Assembly (NCBI GenBank): GCA_034008185.1
Contig: CM067082.1
Span: 5,812,984 to 5,876,983 of the forward strand
DNA from: Gorsachius magnificus
Taxonomy: Eukaryota; Chordata; Aves; Pelecaniformes; Ardeidae
Direction: 5' to 3'
DNA: 64,000 nucleotides
Below are positions 24,168 to 35,600 of this stretch, piece by piece; the stretch's first letter is position 1, and the number at the start of each line of letters is the position of its first letter. The position numbers and the translations under genes are program-made. The notes beneath the pieces are model-generated. The model had not been told where the DNA came from and ran no database searches. It saw nothing but the letters and a program-made list of their open reading frames with translations.

Positions 24168-25370
24168 TGCATTGAAGTCCTAACCCTTTAAATGAAAAAG
24201 TATTTCCTAATTAAAATCTAGATGGGGAAAAAAGACAAAATGAAGATTAAAAGGAGTAAGTTAGATTCATTCATTTACAAGCTGACAAGTTACATGACAT
24301 TTCTGAAGCATGCATGCTGATCACAGAGCTGGGAAACACACTCACACTCTCCTCAATCCCAGACCCCTTCCTACAGGTAAGGGCACTCTTCTCTCTAATG
24401 ATAGTTTTTGTTCTCTGAGGTGCACATTTGCCCCAGCAACATTCATGAAAGCTTAGGATCCTTTAGCAAGGAAGAGGATAAGAAGAGGATATTGCCCATG
24501 ACTTGGGAAAGAAATTGAGATCTCTTTTTTTTTTTTCCTGTCTGCATGTGGCAAACCTGAATCTTATTCTTTAAGTGGGTCAGACCCATGAATATCTGTT
24601 TTTTCCTATTTCCAAGTTGGTCCAAGATTTCAACTGGCCAAGATTTCAGTAACACTGTCTCTCTGTTAATGTGGAGGCAAATGAATGAATAAAAATCTCC
24701 ATAGCACTTTGTAAAGACATTTGTAGCTCTTTCCTTACTGTAAAGTCAGTGGATCAGACCTTACTCAGACCCTACAAATTCACCTTCAGTGAAAGGCCAG
24801 CTTTTGTAGTAACTCTGAGCTGGCTATTGAAAAGAAGAGTAGCTGAGTTTCTGAGTTGTGCAAGTTTCTGTCCTGCTATGGGGTCCAGGAACTCTGGTGT
24901 ATTCCCATCCCTTTGTTCTTATTCTTACTGTACTTAATTTATTACTGTCATGTTTTTATGATTATATTCAGTCTTATTTTATTGATATATTTATTAATGG
25001 TTGATTACAGATGAAATATTCTTCTCTAACACAGTCTGAATTTTTTGAATTCCAAACACAGCAGGTGTCAGTGTCTTTGCTGGTCCATAACCTCTCAGCA
25101 GCCAGTGCAACACCACATCTCTCCTTGTTTCTCTCAGGGTCACACTGTCAGTATTTCTCTTGCTTTCCCTTCTTTCCCAGCCCTTCCATCTGCCATCCCA
25201 TAACTGCTTCTATTAACAGCAGTCCTGTGCAGTGCCTCTCCCATCAGAGCCTTGTGAAATAGCCACAGGTCTGTGCTTTGAACAGCAACTCTGATCACTG
25301 AGCTAGTTCGCTTCTTTAGCTAATCCTGGAAGAAAGCTGGTTGTGATGTTCACCACCTTCCCAGTGGTTA
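24168..25370. other. Unique intergenic sequence, nothing recognised
   Basis: AT-rich, with short T-runs (24526-24537). No coding or repeat similarity identified. Confidence 0.5.
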
Positions 25371-25750
25371 GAATCATAGAATCGTTTAGGTTGGAAAAGA
25401 CCTTTAAGATCATCAGGTACAACCGTTAACCTAACCCTGCCATCCCACCACTAAACCATGTCCCTAAGCACCTCATCTGCTGGGCTTTTAAATCCCTCCA
25501 GGGACAGGAACTTGACCACTTCCCTGGGCAGCCCGTTCCAATGCTTGACAGCCCTTTCAGTGAAAAATTTTTTCCTAATGTCCAACCTAAAGCTGCCCCG
25601 GCACAACTTGAGGCCATTTCCCCTCATCCTATAGCCTGTTACCAGGGAGAAGAGACCAACACCCACCTTGCTACACCCTCCTGTCAGGCAGTTGTAGAGG
25701 GTGATAAGGTCTCCCCTCGGCCTCCTTTTCTCCAGACTAAACAAGCCCAT
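25371..25750 (-). mobile_element. CR1 LINE 3' fragment
   Basis: On the minus strand a 99-codon open frame (25451-25750) reads through the CR1 C-terminal block: [15 protein letters not shown], the [14 protein letters not shown] segment, RLDIRKKFF and [12 protein letters not shown]. The 3' end at 25371 has a single GATTCTATGATTC unit. It is the same subfamily as the copies at 14362 and 29642, and different from the pair at 575 and 19042, which have the [12 protein letters not shown] segment instead. Confidence 0.96.
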
Positions 25751-27158
25751 TAAGGGTTGATACAGAGGGCTATGAATGCTTTCTGTTGGAAGGGGATCCT
25801 AAAGCAAACAATGGCATTGATTATAGTGAATAGTTTAAGTATAATCTGAGCCTGCCTCCCCAGAGAGGGAGGCACTAACTGGGCTCTTAGGTTCTACTAA
25901 CCTTTTAACCCATCATAGGAAGAACTGAAGGATCCCCATGGGTCTAACTCTCAGGGAGTGCAAACCAGATTCTTGGCCTGCAGAATAACCCACCAGAAAA
26001 GCGAGACAAAAACCCACTTGGCATGGCCCCATGTCCTAATACAGCAACAACACTGCCTTCTGTAGAGAAAAAGAAACCGCAGCTTGTAAGGTGGGCAGTG
26101 ATCCATGACACTGGGAATGTCTGAATTCTGCAAATCATTTGGTTGACACCACTTTAGTTGTTGAGAAGAAATTTAGAAAGAGCTTGAGTCCTGTTCTGAC
26201 TCTGGGAAAGGCATTTGTATATTCAACTGACTTCCACTGGGATCAGGCTGGATCCTGAGGCTGGGTGTGTTTTAGCAAAAAGCATGACTGAAAGTGTTTC
26301 GCTAGAGAGGTCCTGTTTGAACACTGACCACCTCCAGGAGTACCCCAAACACCAGACAGCACCAACTGTTCAGTAGCTATTTAGGAAAAGAAATGCTTTC
26401 AACAAGGACTTTCTTCTGTAGCAACGGATGTCTTGAAGCCGCTGTGAGTAAGAATTCCTAATGAGGTCCTTCTAGTTGAGCTCCTGCAAAGAGCAGAGGA
26501 GGGAGAGAAATGTGCCCTAGATTCACAAAAGTGCTCATCTGCACTCATGCTGTCCTTCTCTGATCAGCTGTAAGGGAAGAAGTAGAACCTCACTTTCTCC
26601 TTGCAGAGAGTAACCTTAGTCAGCAAAGTCAAGCCAATGAGACAAACACAAAACCAAGCGAGCAGTTTTAAAAAACGACATGAGCTTGTTTTAAAGGTTC
26701 ATTGTTAGTAGATTTTTTTGGCATGTGGAGAACTGGGCTGGAGCTTTCATATTTGTGAAAGCAATTATGTGTGGGTGGAGCACTGTGCAGAGATCATGAG
26801 GCAGAGAGACCCCTTTGCCATCTCTGCTGCGAAATCTCAGAAAATCAATACTAATAATATTAACACGCAGGGAGGCTGTAATAAAGTATATGCACTAGGG
26901 CTGTGATATTTAAATATGGTCTTTTCAGTGAGCAGTGGAGAATAACGAGATATGACAGGGAGAAGAGTTCTCACATCTAGAACTAATAAAGAGCTTAGAC
27001 CCCTGAAGTTACTTTCTGTGATATCTAATTTTCACTCTTCTGGCTCTAAGTGTAGAACTGAGATGTCCTGCCTGAGATTTCTGGGTCTCCTATATTATGT
27101 TCACAATACAACACCGGGAGGTGTATCTGAGAGACCATATGTGAGGGTTGTGTTGCCT
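25751..27158. other. Unique intergenic sequence, nothing recognised
   Basis: No exon or repeat family recognised. Confidence 0.5.
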
Positions 27159-27933
27159 TTCAGAGGGACCTCAACAGGCTGGAGACAAGGGCTGACAGAA
27201 CTTCATGAAGTTCAAAAAAGGGAAATGCCAAGTCCTACCCCTGGGGAGAAATAGCCCCAGGCACCAGTAAAGGCTGGGGAGCAAGTGGCTGGAAAGCATC
27301 TTTGCAGAAAAATACATAGAGGTCCTGGTTGACAACAAGTTGCACATGAGCTGGCAATGTGTCCTTGTAGCAAAAAAAGGCCAGCAGACTCCTGGGCTGT
27401 ATTAGGCAGAGTTTTGCCAGCAGATCAAGGGAGGTGATCCTTCACCTGTATCCAGTGCTGGTGAGACCTATCAGGAGTGCTGTGTCTGGTGCTGGGCTCC
27501 TCAGTACAAGAGAGTTATGGGCATACTGGAGTGAGTCCCGTGAATGGCCACAAAGATGGTTCAGGTATTGGAGCATCTGATATAAGAGGAGAGGCTGAGA
27601 GAGCTGGGACAATTCAACCTCAATAAAAGAAGGTTAAGGGGGATCTTATCCATGTGTATAAATACCTGATGGGGTGAAGCAAAGAAGATGGAGCCACCTT
27701 GTGATGTCCGAGATGTCCTCAGTGATGCCCAGTGACAGGACAAAAGGAAATGATATAAATTGAAATAAAGGAGATCCCATTTAAACATAAGAGAAGACAT
27801 TGTAATTGGAAAGTGGGAGATTGCGGGGGGAAGACTCTGGAACAGGTCACCCAGAGAGTTTATTGAATCTCCATCCTTGGAGGTATTCAAAACCTGAATG
27901 GACATGGCCCCGAACAAACTCCTCTAGCTGATG
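27159..27933 (+). mobile_element. Older CR1 LINE fragment, several frameshifts
   Basis: Collinear with 19505-20245 of the long copy, but heavily decayed. Landmarks are CAGAGGGACCTCAACAGGCTGGAG (RDLDRLER), GGTTGACAACAAGTTGCACATGAG (VDEKLDMS), GGTGAGACCTATCAGGAGTGC (LVRPHLEYC), GAGAGGCTGAGAGAGCTGGG (LRELG) and CAGGTCACCCAGAGAG. Frameshifts and an absent tail mark it as an old insertion of the RT C-terminal half. Confidence 0.9.
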
Positions 27934-29641
27934 CACAGTCCTATTGACAAATGAAACAAATGCGCTTTTGAAAATGGGAAAAGACAGTAAAGTCCAAGAC
28001 TTTAGAGAATAAAGACTCTTTAAAAGAAGAGAGATATAAAAAGGTATCCATCAGAAAATTATGTGCCAATAAGGAGTAATGGCCACAGAGCTGGCAATGG
28101 GCTGCTTTGCACTCAGTGCTCAAAGAACTGAATGTCTCTGTCCAGGTAGACTCCAGGGCTAAGTTCCTCTTCAGACCCATTTTTTCTAATGGCATTTTCA
28201 TATTTGCTGTAAAGAAGCTCACCAACTGGGGTGCCATGTGATTAAGGGTAGGATGGGACTAACATGGTTCTGATGATGTTTCCCTCAAAACCAGAATTCA
28301 TGGATCATGTAATCACAAATTCCTTAACAGCCCAGTATAGTCTTGATCAAAATCCAACAGTAGGCCACACGCATCAGTATCAGTTATTTAGCTGGATAAA
28401 ATGTGGTTGTCAATTTACATGGCTCTGTGGAATCTGAAGATGAATAACAAGGCTTCAGTCTGGCATTTGACTACAGCCATTGCAGGGATGAAGATCATTT
28501 TCTTTTACAGTGCCTTAATAATTTATCCTCTGACCACAGGAATATTCATTAAATATCTTTATTGACCATCCGGGCAAACAGAAATTTCACTAGGCTATAT
28601 CCAAAAGACATTACTCTTTCGAATGCTAGCGGGGCCAGGCCATGGTGTGGGGATAGGAAGCTGTAACACTCTTCTTGATTGAGTAGGAAATCTTTGGATC
28701 TGAAGAAACGGCAAACTTAAATTATGAAAGAGCGAAGAGCTCTATGCACGGGTTGCCTTTTGTGAGGCAGCCAGATGGTGAATGGGTTGTGTGAGTCCTT
28801 GAATAAGAAGTCTGAGAAGCATCTTTCAGCTTATTAGCTGAATCACAGAGTGTGAAAGAAACTTTGAAACCCGCTAGACTAGAAAGTAGCATATTTATAG
28901 AAATGTCTCTGTGAACTGTATTATCTATTCCTACACTGCGTACTCTATCTGGTATTACTACGATTTGCTCTTACCTTAGCCCAGCTTGAAATAAAGTGAT
29001 TTAGAGATAATGGGCTAATATCAAGTCTTTTAATCTTTTTGGCATGCCAGTCCTTAAAATGAAGTTGCTGAGATACTCCAACAGCACTCAGTTCCTGGAA
29101 AATCCCAAGAGAATAGGAATGTACATCCCCTCACACCCCACAGGACTCCTGGCAGCATGGTACTTGGGAGCAAGGAGAATCTTCTCATGGCCACTGTTAA
29201 GCCAGAAGGTCTTTGATGCACAGCAGACCCTGGAGCTTTGTACTGAGACCATGGAGTATTCAAGGGTAACACTGCAGAGACATAGGCAACAGGCTGATAT
29301 GGCAGGAACAGACTCATTCCACTAAGACTGTGTCCTGAGAAGATGGTCCTCTCCCTGGAAAAAGCACTTGGTTTGGAGCCCAGCCGCTTGGGTTATGGGT
29401 GTAGCCCATGAATAGACTGGGTTTGGGGAGGCTACAGTTCATTTATTTCAATTTGCCTGAGAAGCAGCATCAGTGAGTGCAGCACCTGACACAGAGATGG
29501 TCCGACTTTTTTCGTAACACAGTTTTGTAGCAGATTTTGTTAACAGCAAAACAAAACTGACTGGGCTTATCGGGCCTCATTATGGAGGTATATGCTGTTG
29601 GGTTTTTAGATCTTTCCCTGAGTGTCTCGATACTTTTCTTG
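27934..29641. other. Unique intergenic sequence, nothing recognised
   Basis: No coding or repeat similarity recognised. Confidence 0.5.
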
Positions 29642-31765
29642 ATCATAGAATCATAGGACCGTTTAGGTTGGAAAAGATCTTTAAGATCATCAAGTCCAGC
29701 CGTTAACCTAACACTGCCATCCCACCACTAAGCTATGTCCCTAAGCTCCATGTCTACCCGTCTTTTAAATACCTGCAGGGACGGGGACTCAACCACTTCC
29801 CTGGGCAGCCCCTTCCAATGCTTGACAACCCTTTCGGTGAAGAAATTTTCCCTAATATCCAATCTATACCTCTCCTGGCATAACTTGAGGCCATGTCCTC
29901 TTGTCCTATCGCTTGTTACTTGGCAGAAGAGGCCAACACTCACCTCAGTACACCCTCCTTTCAGGCAGTTGTAGAGAGCATTAAGGTTTCCCCTCAGCCT
30001 TTTCCTTGTCCTTTGTCACTGTGTTTCCCCCCACATCTAGTAAAGGGTGGAGATTCTCCTTTGTCCTCCTTTTGTTGCTAATGTATTTATAGAAACATTT
30101 TTATTGTCTTGCAGTTTGTCTGGCAGTAGCCAGATTAAGTTCTAGTTTGGCTTTGGCCCTTCCAATTTTCTCCCTGTGTAACCTCACAACAGCCTCTTAG
30201 TCCTCCTGAATTTCCTGCCCCTTCTTCCAAAGTCATAAACTTCCTTTTTTTTTTCCCCGAGTTCCAGCCTTTCTGTTCAGCCAGGCTGGTCTTCTTCCCC
30301 GCACATGGGGATGGCCTGCTCCTGCATCTTTAAGATTTACTTCTTGAAGACTGTCCAGCCTTCCTGGACTACTTTGCCTTTCAGGACTGCCTCCCAGGGG
30401 TACTCTGTCAACCAGTCTCCTAAACATGCCAAAGTCTGCCTCCAGAAATCCAAGGTGGCAGTTCTGCTGATCGCCCTCCTTACTTATGCAAGAATTGAAA
30501 ACTCTTATCGTTTCATGATCTCTGTGCCCAAGAAGGCCTCCAACCATCATATCACCCACAAAGTCTTTCTCTGTTCACAAACAACAGGTCCAGCAGGCGC
30601 CTTCCCTATTAGCTCTCTCACCAGCTGTGTCAGAAAGTTCTCTTCCACACACTCCAGGAACCTCCTAGACTCTTTCCTCTCTGCTGTATTGTATTTCCAG
30701 CAGACATCTGGAAAGTTGGAATCTCCCACGGGAACAAGGGCTAGCAATTGTGGGACTTATCCCAGTTGCTTATAGAATATTTTGTCTGTCTCTTCATCCC
30801 GGTTGGGTGGTCTGTAACAGACTCCGACCATGATATCTGCCTTGTTGGCCTTCCCCCTGATTCTTACCCATAAATACCTTTTCATCACTATCATCAAGCT
30901 CTAGACAGTCAAAACACTCCCTAACATACACGGCTACCCTACTGCCTCTCCTTCCTTGCCTGTCCCTTCTGAAGAGTTTATAGGCATCCGTTGCAGCACT
31001 TCAGTTGTTGAGTCATCCCACCACATTTCCACGACTGCAAGTGTATCATAGTTTTACAGTTGCACAATGTTTTCCAGCTCCTCCTGTTTGTTGCCCAGGC
31101 TGTGTGCATTGGTGCAGATGCACTTCAGTTGGGCTATCGATCCTGCCACCTCTTTGGGGGGAGAAACCCTAATTCCTACGTGACCATTCTCAGGCACTTC
31201 CATGGTTTCTAACACATCCATAACCTTTGTGTCTTTGCTGCCACATGGATCTTCATCCCCTACCTCCACTGAGATGGCAGACTGAAGGACCTCACTACCA
31301 CATTGCCCCTGAAACACCGGTGTGGTGCCCCCAGGCTTATCTCTAGGGAACCTGGTTTCATCCCTTTCCCGCTTCAAATCTAGTTTAAAGGTCTTTCCAT
31401 GAGCGCTGCTAACCCCTGCACAAAGATCCTTTTCCCTCTTTGAGATAGGTATACCCTGTCTGTTGCCAGCAGGCCTGGTGTCATGCAAACTGACCCATGA
31501 TCAAAACCCCCAACAATCTGCTGGTGACACCAGGCTTGGAGCCACGTATTGATCTGCTGGGTCTTTCTGTTTCTTCCTTCATCATTCCCTGCCACTGGCG
31601 GGATAGAGAACACTACTTGTGCTCCTGATCCCTTAACCAGTCATCCCAAGGCCCTGAAGTCTCTCTTGATTGCCCTTGGACTTCTTGTTGCAACTTCATT
31701 GCTGTATACCTGAAAGACCAATAATGGATAATAATCTGAGGGCCGAACCAGTGTAGGAAATTTTC
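29642..31765 (-). mobile_element. CR1 LINE with the reverse-transcriptase segment deleted
   Basis: Read on the minus strand, 31765 to 31380 is the C-terminal part of ORF1, the SGNH/esterase-like domain (IPPVAGNDEGRNRKTQQIN, then STPGLLATD-like text). From 31170 to 30030 it is the start of ORF2, the APE-type endonuclease (LKCICTNAHSLGNKQEELE, GDSNFPDVCWKYN, GHRDHE). At about 29992-30000 this joins directly to the 3' end of a CR1 ([40 protein letters not shown]), whose tail is at 29642-29665. About 1.5 kb encoding the RT is missing. Frameshifts (one near 30550), the GDFN-to-GDSN change and the SDH-to-RDH change show that it is dead. The 5' limit near 31765 is approximate. Confidence 0.92.
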
Positions 31766-32617
31766 TCTTCACATTTTTTTATCTTCTTTTGATGCCAGGG
31801 TTAAGAAGGTTAGTGGTAGTGTGACAAACAGTTACATCCTTAATCAATCAAATCCTATTCAGTGAGAAACAGATCAGCGTAATGCAGAAAATTAGTCCTA
31901 GCAAAGGTCCACTCCACTGCAGAATACTAAAACCTATTCCCATGGTCCTCAGGGGATGTGCAGCTGACAATCCCTGTAGTGAGCTGAACATTCTGGCAGA
32001 GAGATTAATTCACTTGAGCAACATCCTCCAGGGAAACAGAGCACCTGATATGTTTATAACTGGATGGGGCACCATCTCTGCCTCTCCTTACGCAGTACAC
32101 TAGGTGATGAGTGGGGATGGAGGGTGTGTGTTTGGAGGGGGGGTGTTAGACAAGGAAGGGATGTGCCAGGACCCAGAGAGCAACCTCTTACTGGGAGATC
32201 TGTCTGCCAGGGTGGGGGCCCAGCTCAGTGCCAGTGCAGCGGAGGGGGGCCCTTCCAATGGGGAGACACTGTCAGGGAGCTCCTTGGTGGACAACCCAGC
32301 CTTCCTGTGCACTGCTGGGATGGAGGGAGAAGGAACAAGGGAGAGGAGCCCTTTGAACAGCCCCTGGCACAGCAGCATCCTGGTTCTACAAACATAAACC
32401 CAACTTGTTTCCTAAAGAGTAACACCTAGTGAAGTTCCCAGTGGCTGTCACAAGACAGACACACAAACGTACCATCCATAGCAGACATACAGAAGGGTAC
32501 AGTATAGGACAATGATAGTAGGAAGGCCAGAAGGAGCACTGAGAAGCAGCTGGGTGGGAAGATGCAGCAGGATAGGGAGGGGGATTGGCGTCAAACAAGG
32601 AGCTGGGGAGACCTTGC
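31766..32617. other. Unassigned, moderately GC-rich stretch
   Basis: Positions 32100-32400 are richer in G and C, with overlapping open frames on both strands that differ in sequence and resemble no family. It may be a decayed repeat that I do not recognise. Confidence 0.4.
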
Positions 32618-32641
32618 GGGGGGGGGGGGGGGGGGGGGGGG
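32618..32641. repeat. G24 homopolymer
   Basis: Twenty-four consecutive G, seen directly. Its length is likely to be unreliable in assembly. Confidence 0.97.
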
Positions 32642-35600
32642 AAGGAGGCACCATTTATCACTGCAAAGTCTTTATCTCAAGCCATTTTCTAGTGTGTGGT
32701 ATCAATTAACACTTATCTGTGCCCTGAAGCAAGATGGTTCCTGCTCTTCTCCCCACTCCTACAGGCCAGCTGCTTTCAAAGTCACTGCTTTCCCCACCAA
32801 ATTCCTGCTGAGTGGAGGAGAGTAATCAGCATATCGTGTATAACTTTTGTAGATCTTTTAAATCAGGTCTATCCTGTGGACAGATCTTGGTATGGGTGGG
32901 ATTTGGGGGTGGGGGGTTATAATTTTTCAGCACAACAATATGTTATCATGCCACTATATAACGAGTGATTGCTTGGGGTGGTGGGAGAGGGCATTACTGC
33001 TCTCTTCTGCTGGCTGATCATCACTCAGGGCCGGAGTATGAGGTTTATAAACAGGAATTGAGAACTGTTATGAAAGTAGGAATGACCAGGTTACTGCAAA
33101 GAATTATTACTTTTGGAGGGTTTTTTTGAGATTTGTTCCCTTAAAAGCAGCCATGATGTTTAAAATCAGGACAAAAGCTATTGCTTTGTGGAAGAAGGCT
33201 AGGAAAAACAAATGAGTTGAAAATTCAGAACTGAGGGACTAAATCTCTCCCTTGCAGGAATCCCCTGAAACCACATGGGATCCTGGGCTTTTGGTTTTGA
33301 ATGTCTGTGCTCTGCCAAAGGCAAAAGACAAAGCTGCATCTCCTGGGGCTTGGGCAATGCTTGTGTTCCCTCATACCTAAACCAGCACTGCTGAGTGAAG
33401 GGTCTCCATCCATCCTAGATGCTAGCTGCAGATTCAACAGGAAGAGGAACACCTTCATGTCAGGAAACTTCCAAGTCACAAATTCTAGGTCTGATGTGAT
33501 TTCTGTAGGTCTCTACAGGGACTAACACCTTCGGATCTGCCCCTTGGTTTCAATTCACCTGAACCCATGCAAACAGCAGAGGGGTTCAGCAGTCTGTTCC
33601 CTGGGGCAGGGTCTGGCTCCAGACTTTTGAATGTCAGCGTTGGCAGCATCGGATAGTATCCCTTCTCAGTTTTGATGCCTTGTTATGTGCTGCAGAGAGG
33701 GTTTGGAGAGGTTTTTGACCTTCACTGCTTGCCTTGCCAACCTCCTGAAGCATCTGATGTTTAGCTGCCTGAGAGGAGTGAAATGCGAAACTCAAAATCA
33801 TTAAAGCAATTCAGTTTAGTAATTCAAACAGGAATGTAAGCAAGGATCAGCAAAAGCCAAGACCTCACATCTGAACCCAGATTTTGGGTGTCTAGGGATG
33901 CAGAAGTCTGGGCTATGTTAGATTTTGCTCCCTCATTGAGTGTTTTCTGTGCAGGGCTGGGCTTTCTGCCTCAAAAGTATTTTTTTACACAGACAGGACA
34001 TAGTCTAGTTCTTTAAATGCAGCACAGATTATCCAAGGAGTCATCAGTACCGTGTCTCTCACTCAGACCTGTGCATCTGCAACTAGTTTATCTCCCTTCT
34101 GCAAGACAGCTTTTGCAACAGGAGGTGGCTAATTTTCCCCCAAAGAGCTGACAGGGAGGAACAGGACATTTCTGACTGAGTAGGTGTTTGAGTTATTGGG
34201 GGATTTTTTTTTTTTTCTTTTTTTTTTTCCCCTGAGGACTGCCTTCCTTTCTGTGGAAGTTATTTTTTCACTTGCACTCTTAGTCTGCTGTTCAAACTGA
34301 TGCGAAGTGCCTAATGCAGATAGCAGCATCCAAGTCTGCTACAGGTATTAATGGATAATTGAAGCAGTAATGCAAGCGAATGGTGAGCATCCTCCAGCAT
34401 GTAATTGCCTGATGTCCTCACTTCTACAGAAACTCACAGATCACCAGCTGACCCAGGGTCTACTGGGGAGGAGGAAAAAACCCACCTACATACACAAACA
34501 TAGATTCTACCTTGTTTTAAGCCTTCCTGAAGCTTACACTGATATTTGAATGAAAAATATTATTTCTGAAAATAATAACTTCAGTACTTAAAAAGAAATA
34601 TAGGAAGGCAATGCAATCTCCCTGCAGCTGCAGATAACCTTCCGGGACTTACACCTGGGACAGAGAAGGTAAAGCATAACTCACAGACAATGGAGAAAGG
34701 ATGAAAAAAAATCTCTGAAAAGCTTTCATCAAAGAAAATTGAATTTAGGGGATGAATTCTCCCCATAAATCTAGGAGTAAAAATAGCCAAGGCTGGCTGA
34801 TAGTGGTCTGAAAAATGAGTTCAGTTAGAACGGTCACAGCTGTGATGGATAGGGGAGCTGCTTCTTATCAGGTCAGGCCAGTAATGGAAAGGCAATGGGA
34901 TAATCATCAAATAATTCTTTTTACTACCTATCAGTTACACATAAGTGGTTACCTTACAGAACCAGTTAACTGGTGACAGTAAATCTGAGCAGAGCCTGTA
35001 CGCTCCAAATGAGGATCTCCTTGTGCTCCTCCCTTACTCATTCGAGTGCATTTTGGTTTTCCAGCTCTGGTGTTGCCCATGCCAGCTCTGACTAAATGCT
35101 GTTGCCATCCTATAGTGTCTTGGTACCTATGGGAAATGGGCTAGAGATGCCATACTAGTTTCAAGTAGGCATGCATCACCAGCAAGTCTCCCTCCCCAGA
35201 CTTAACTGGTTTTGCCAGTGCAACTCAGCTGAAATGCTTTAAGGGATTTATTTTTCAGGTAAGAGTAAAGCTGAAGTCATGACTATGGCTCCTAAGGATA
35301 ATGCTCATTACCATTTTTATTGCTACTGCTCCTACTAATACTGCTACTATTAGTAATACAGGTGATATAGGATACCTAGCAGTACTAATGATAAAAGCAA
35401 CAAGGAATAATAATAATGAAGACATTTCCCTCACTATTCCTGAGTCCTATATCTTCCCTGGCAAGGTTGAGAATAATAGCACTGACTCCCTGGTACCATC
35501 TGACCTTGGATAGCTGCAGTTTATCCATGCAGGAGTTTCCTAGGGAGTCGCTTTGGAGCTGGTGTTCTTTAGTTTGCTGACCCTGTGGGTAATTTTGGGG

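Noticed and set aside
30233..31488. Minus-strand open frames that look like a conserved hypothetical protein
   Set aside because: They are pieces of CR1 ORF1/ORF2 interrupted by frameshifts.
32100..32400. Overlapping open frames near a GC-rich stretch as an exon
   Set aside because: There is no splice-flanked similarity to any family, and frames on both strands are equally long.
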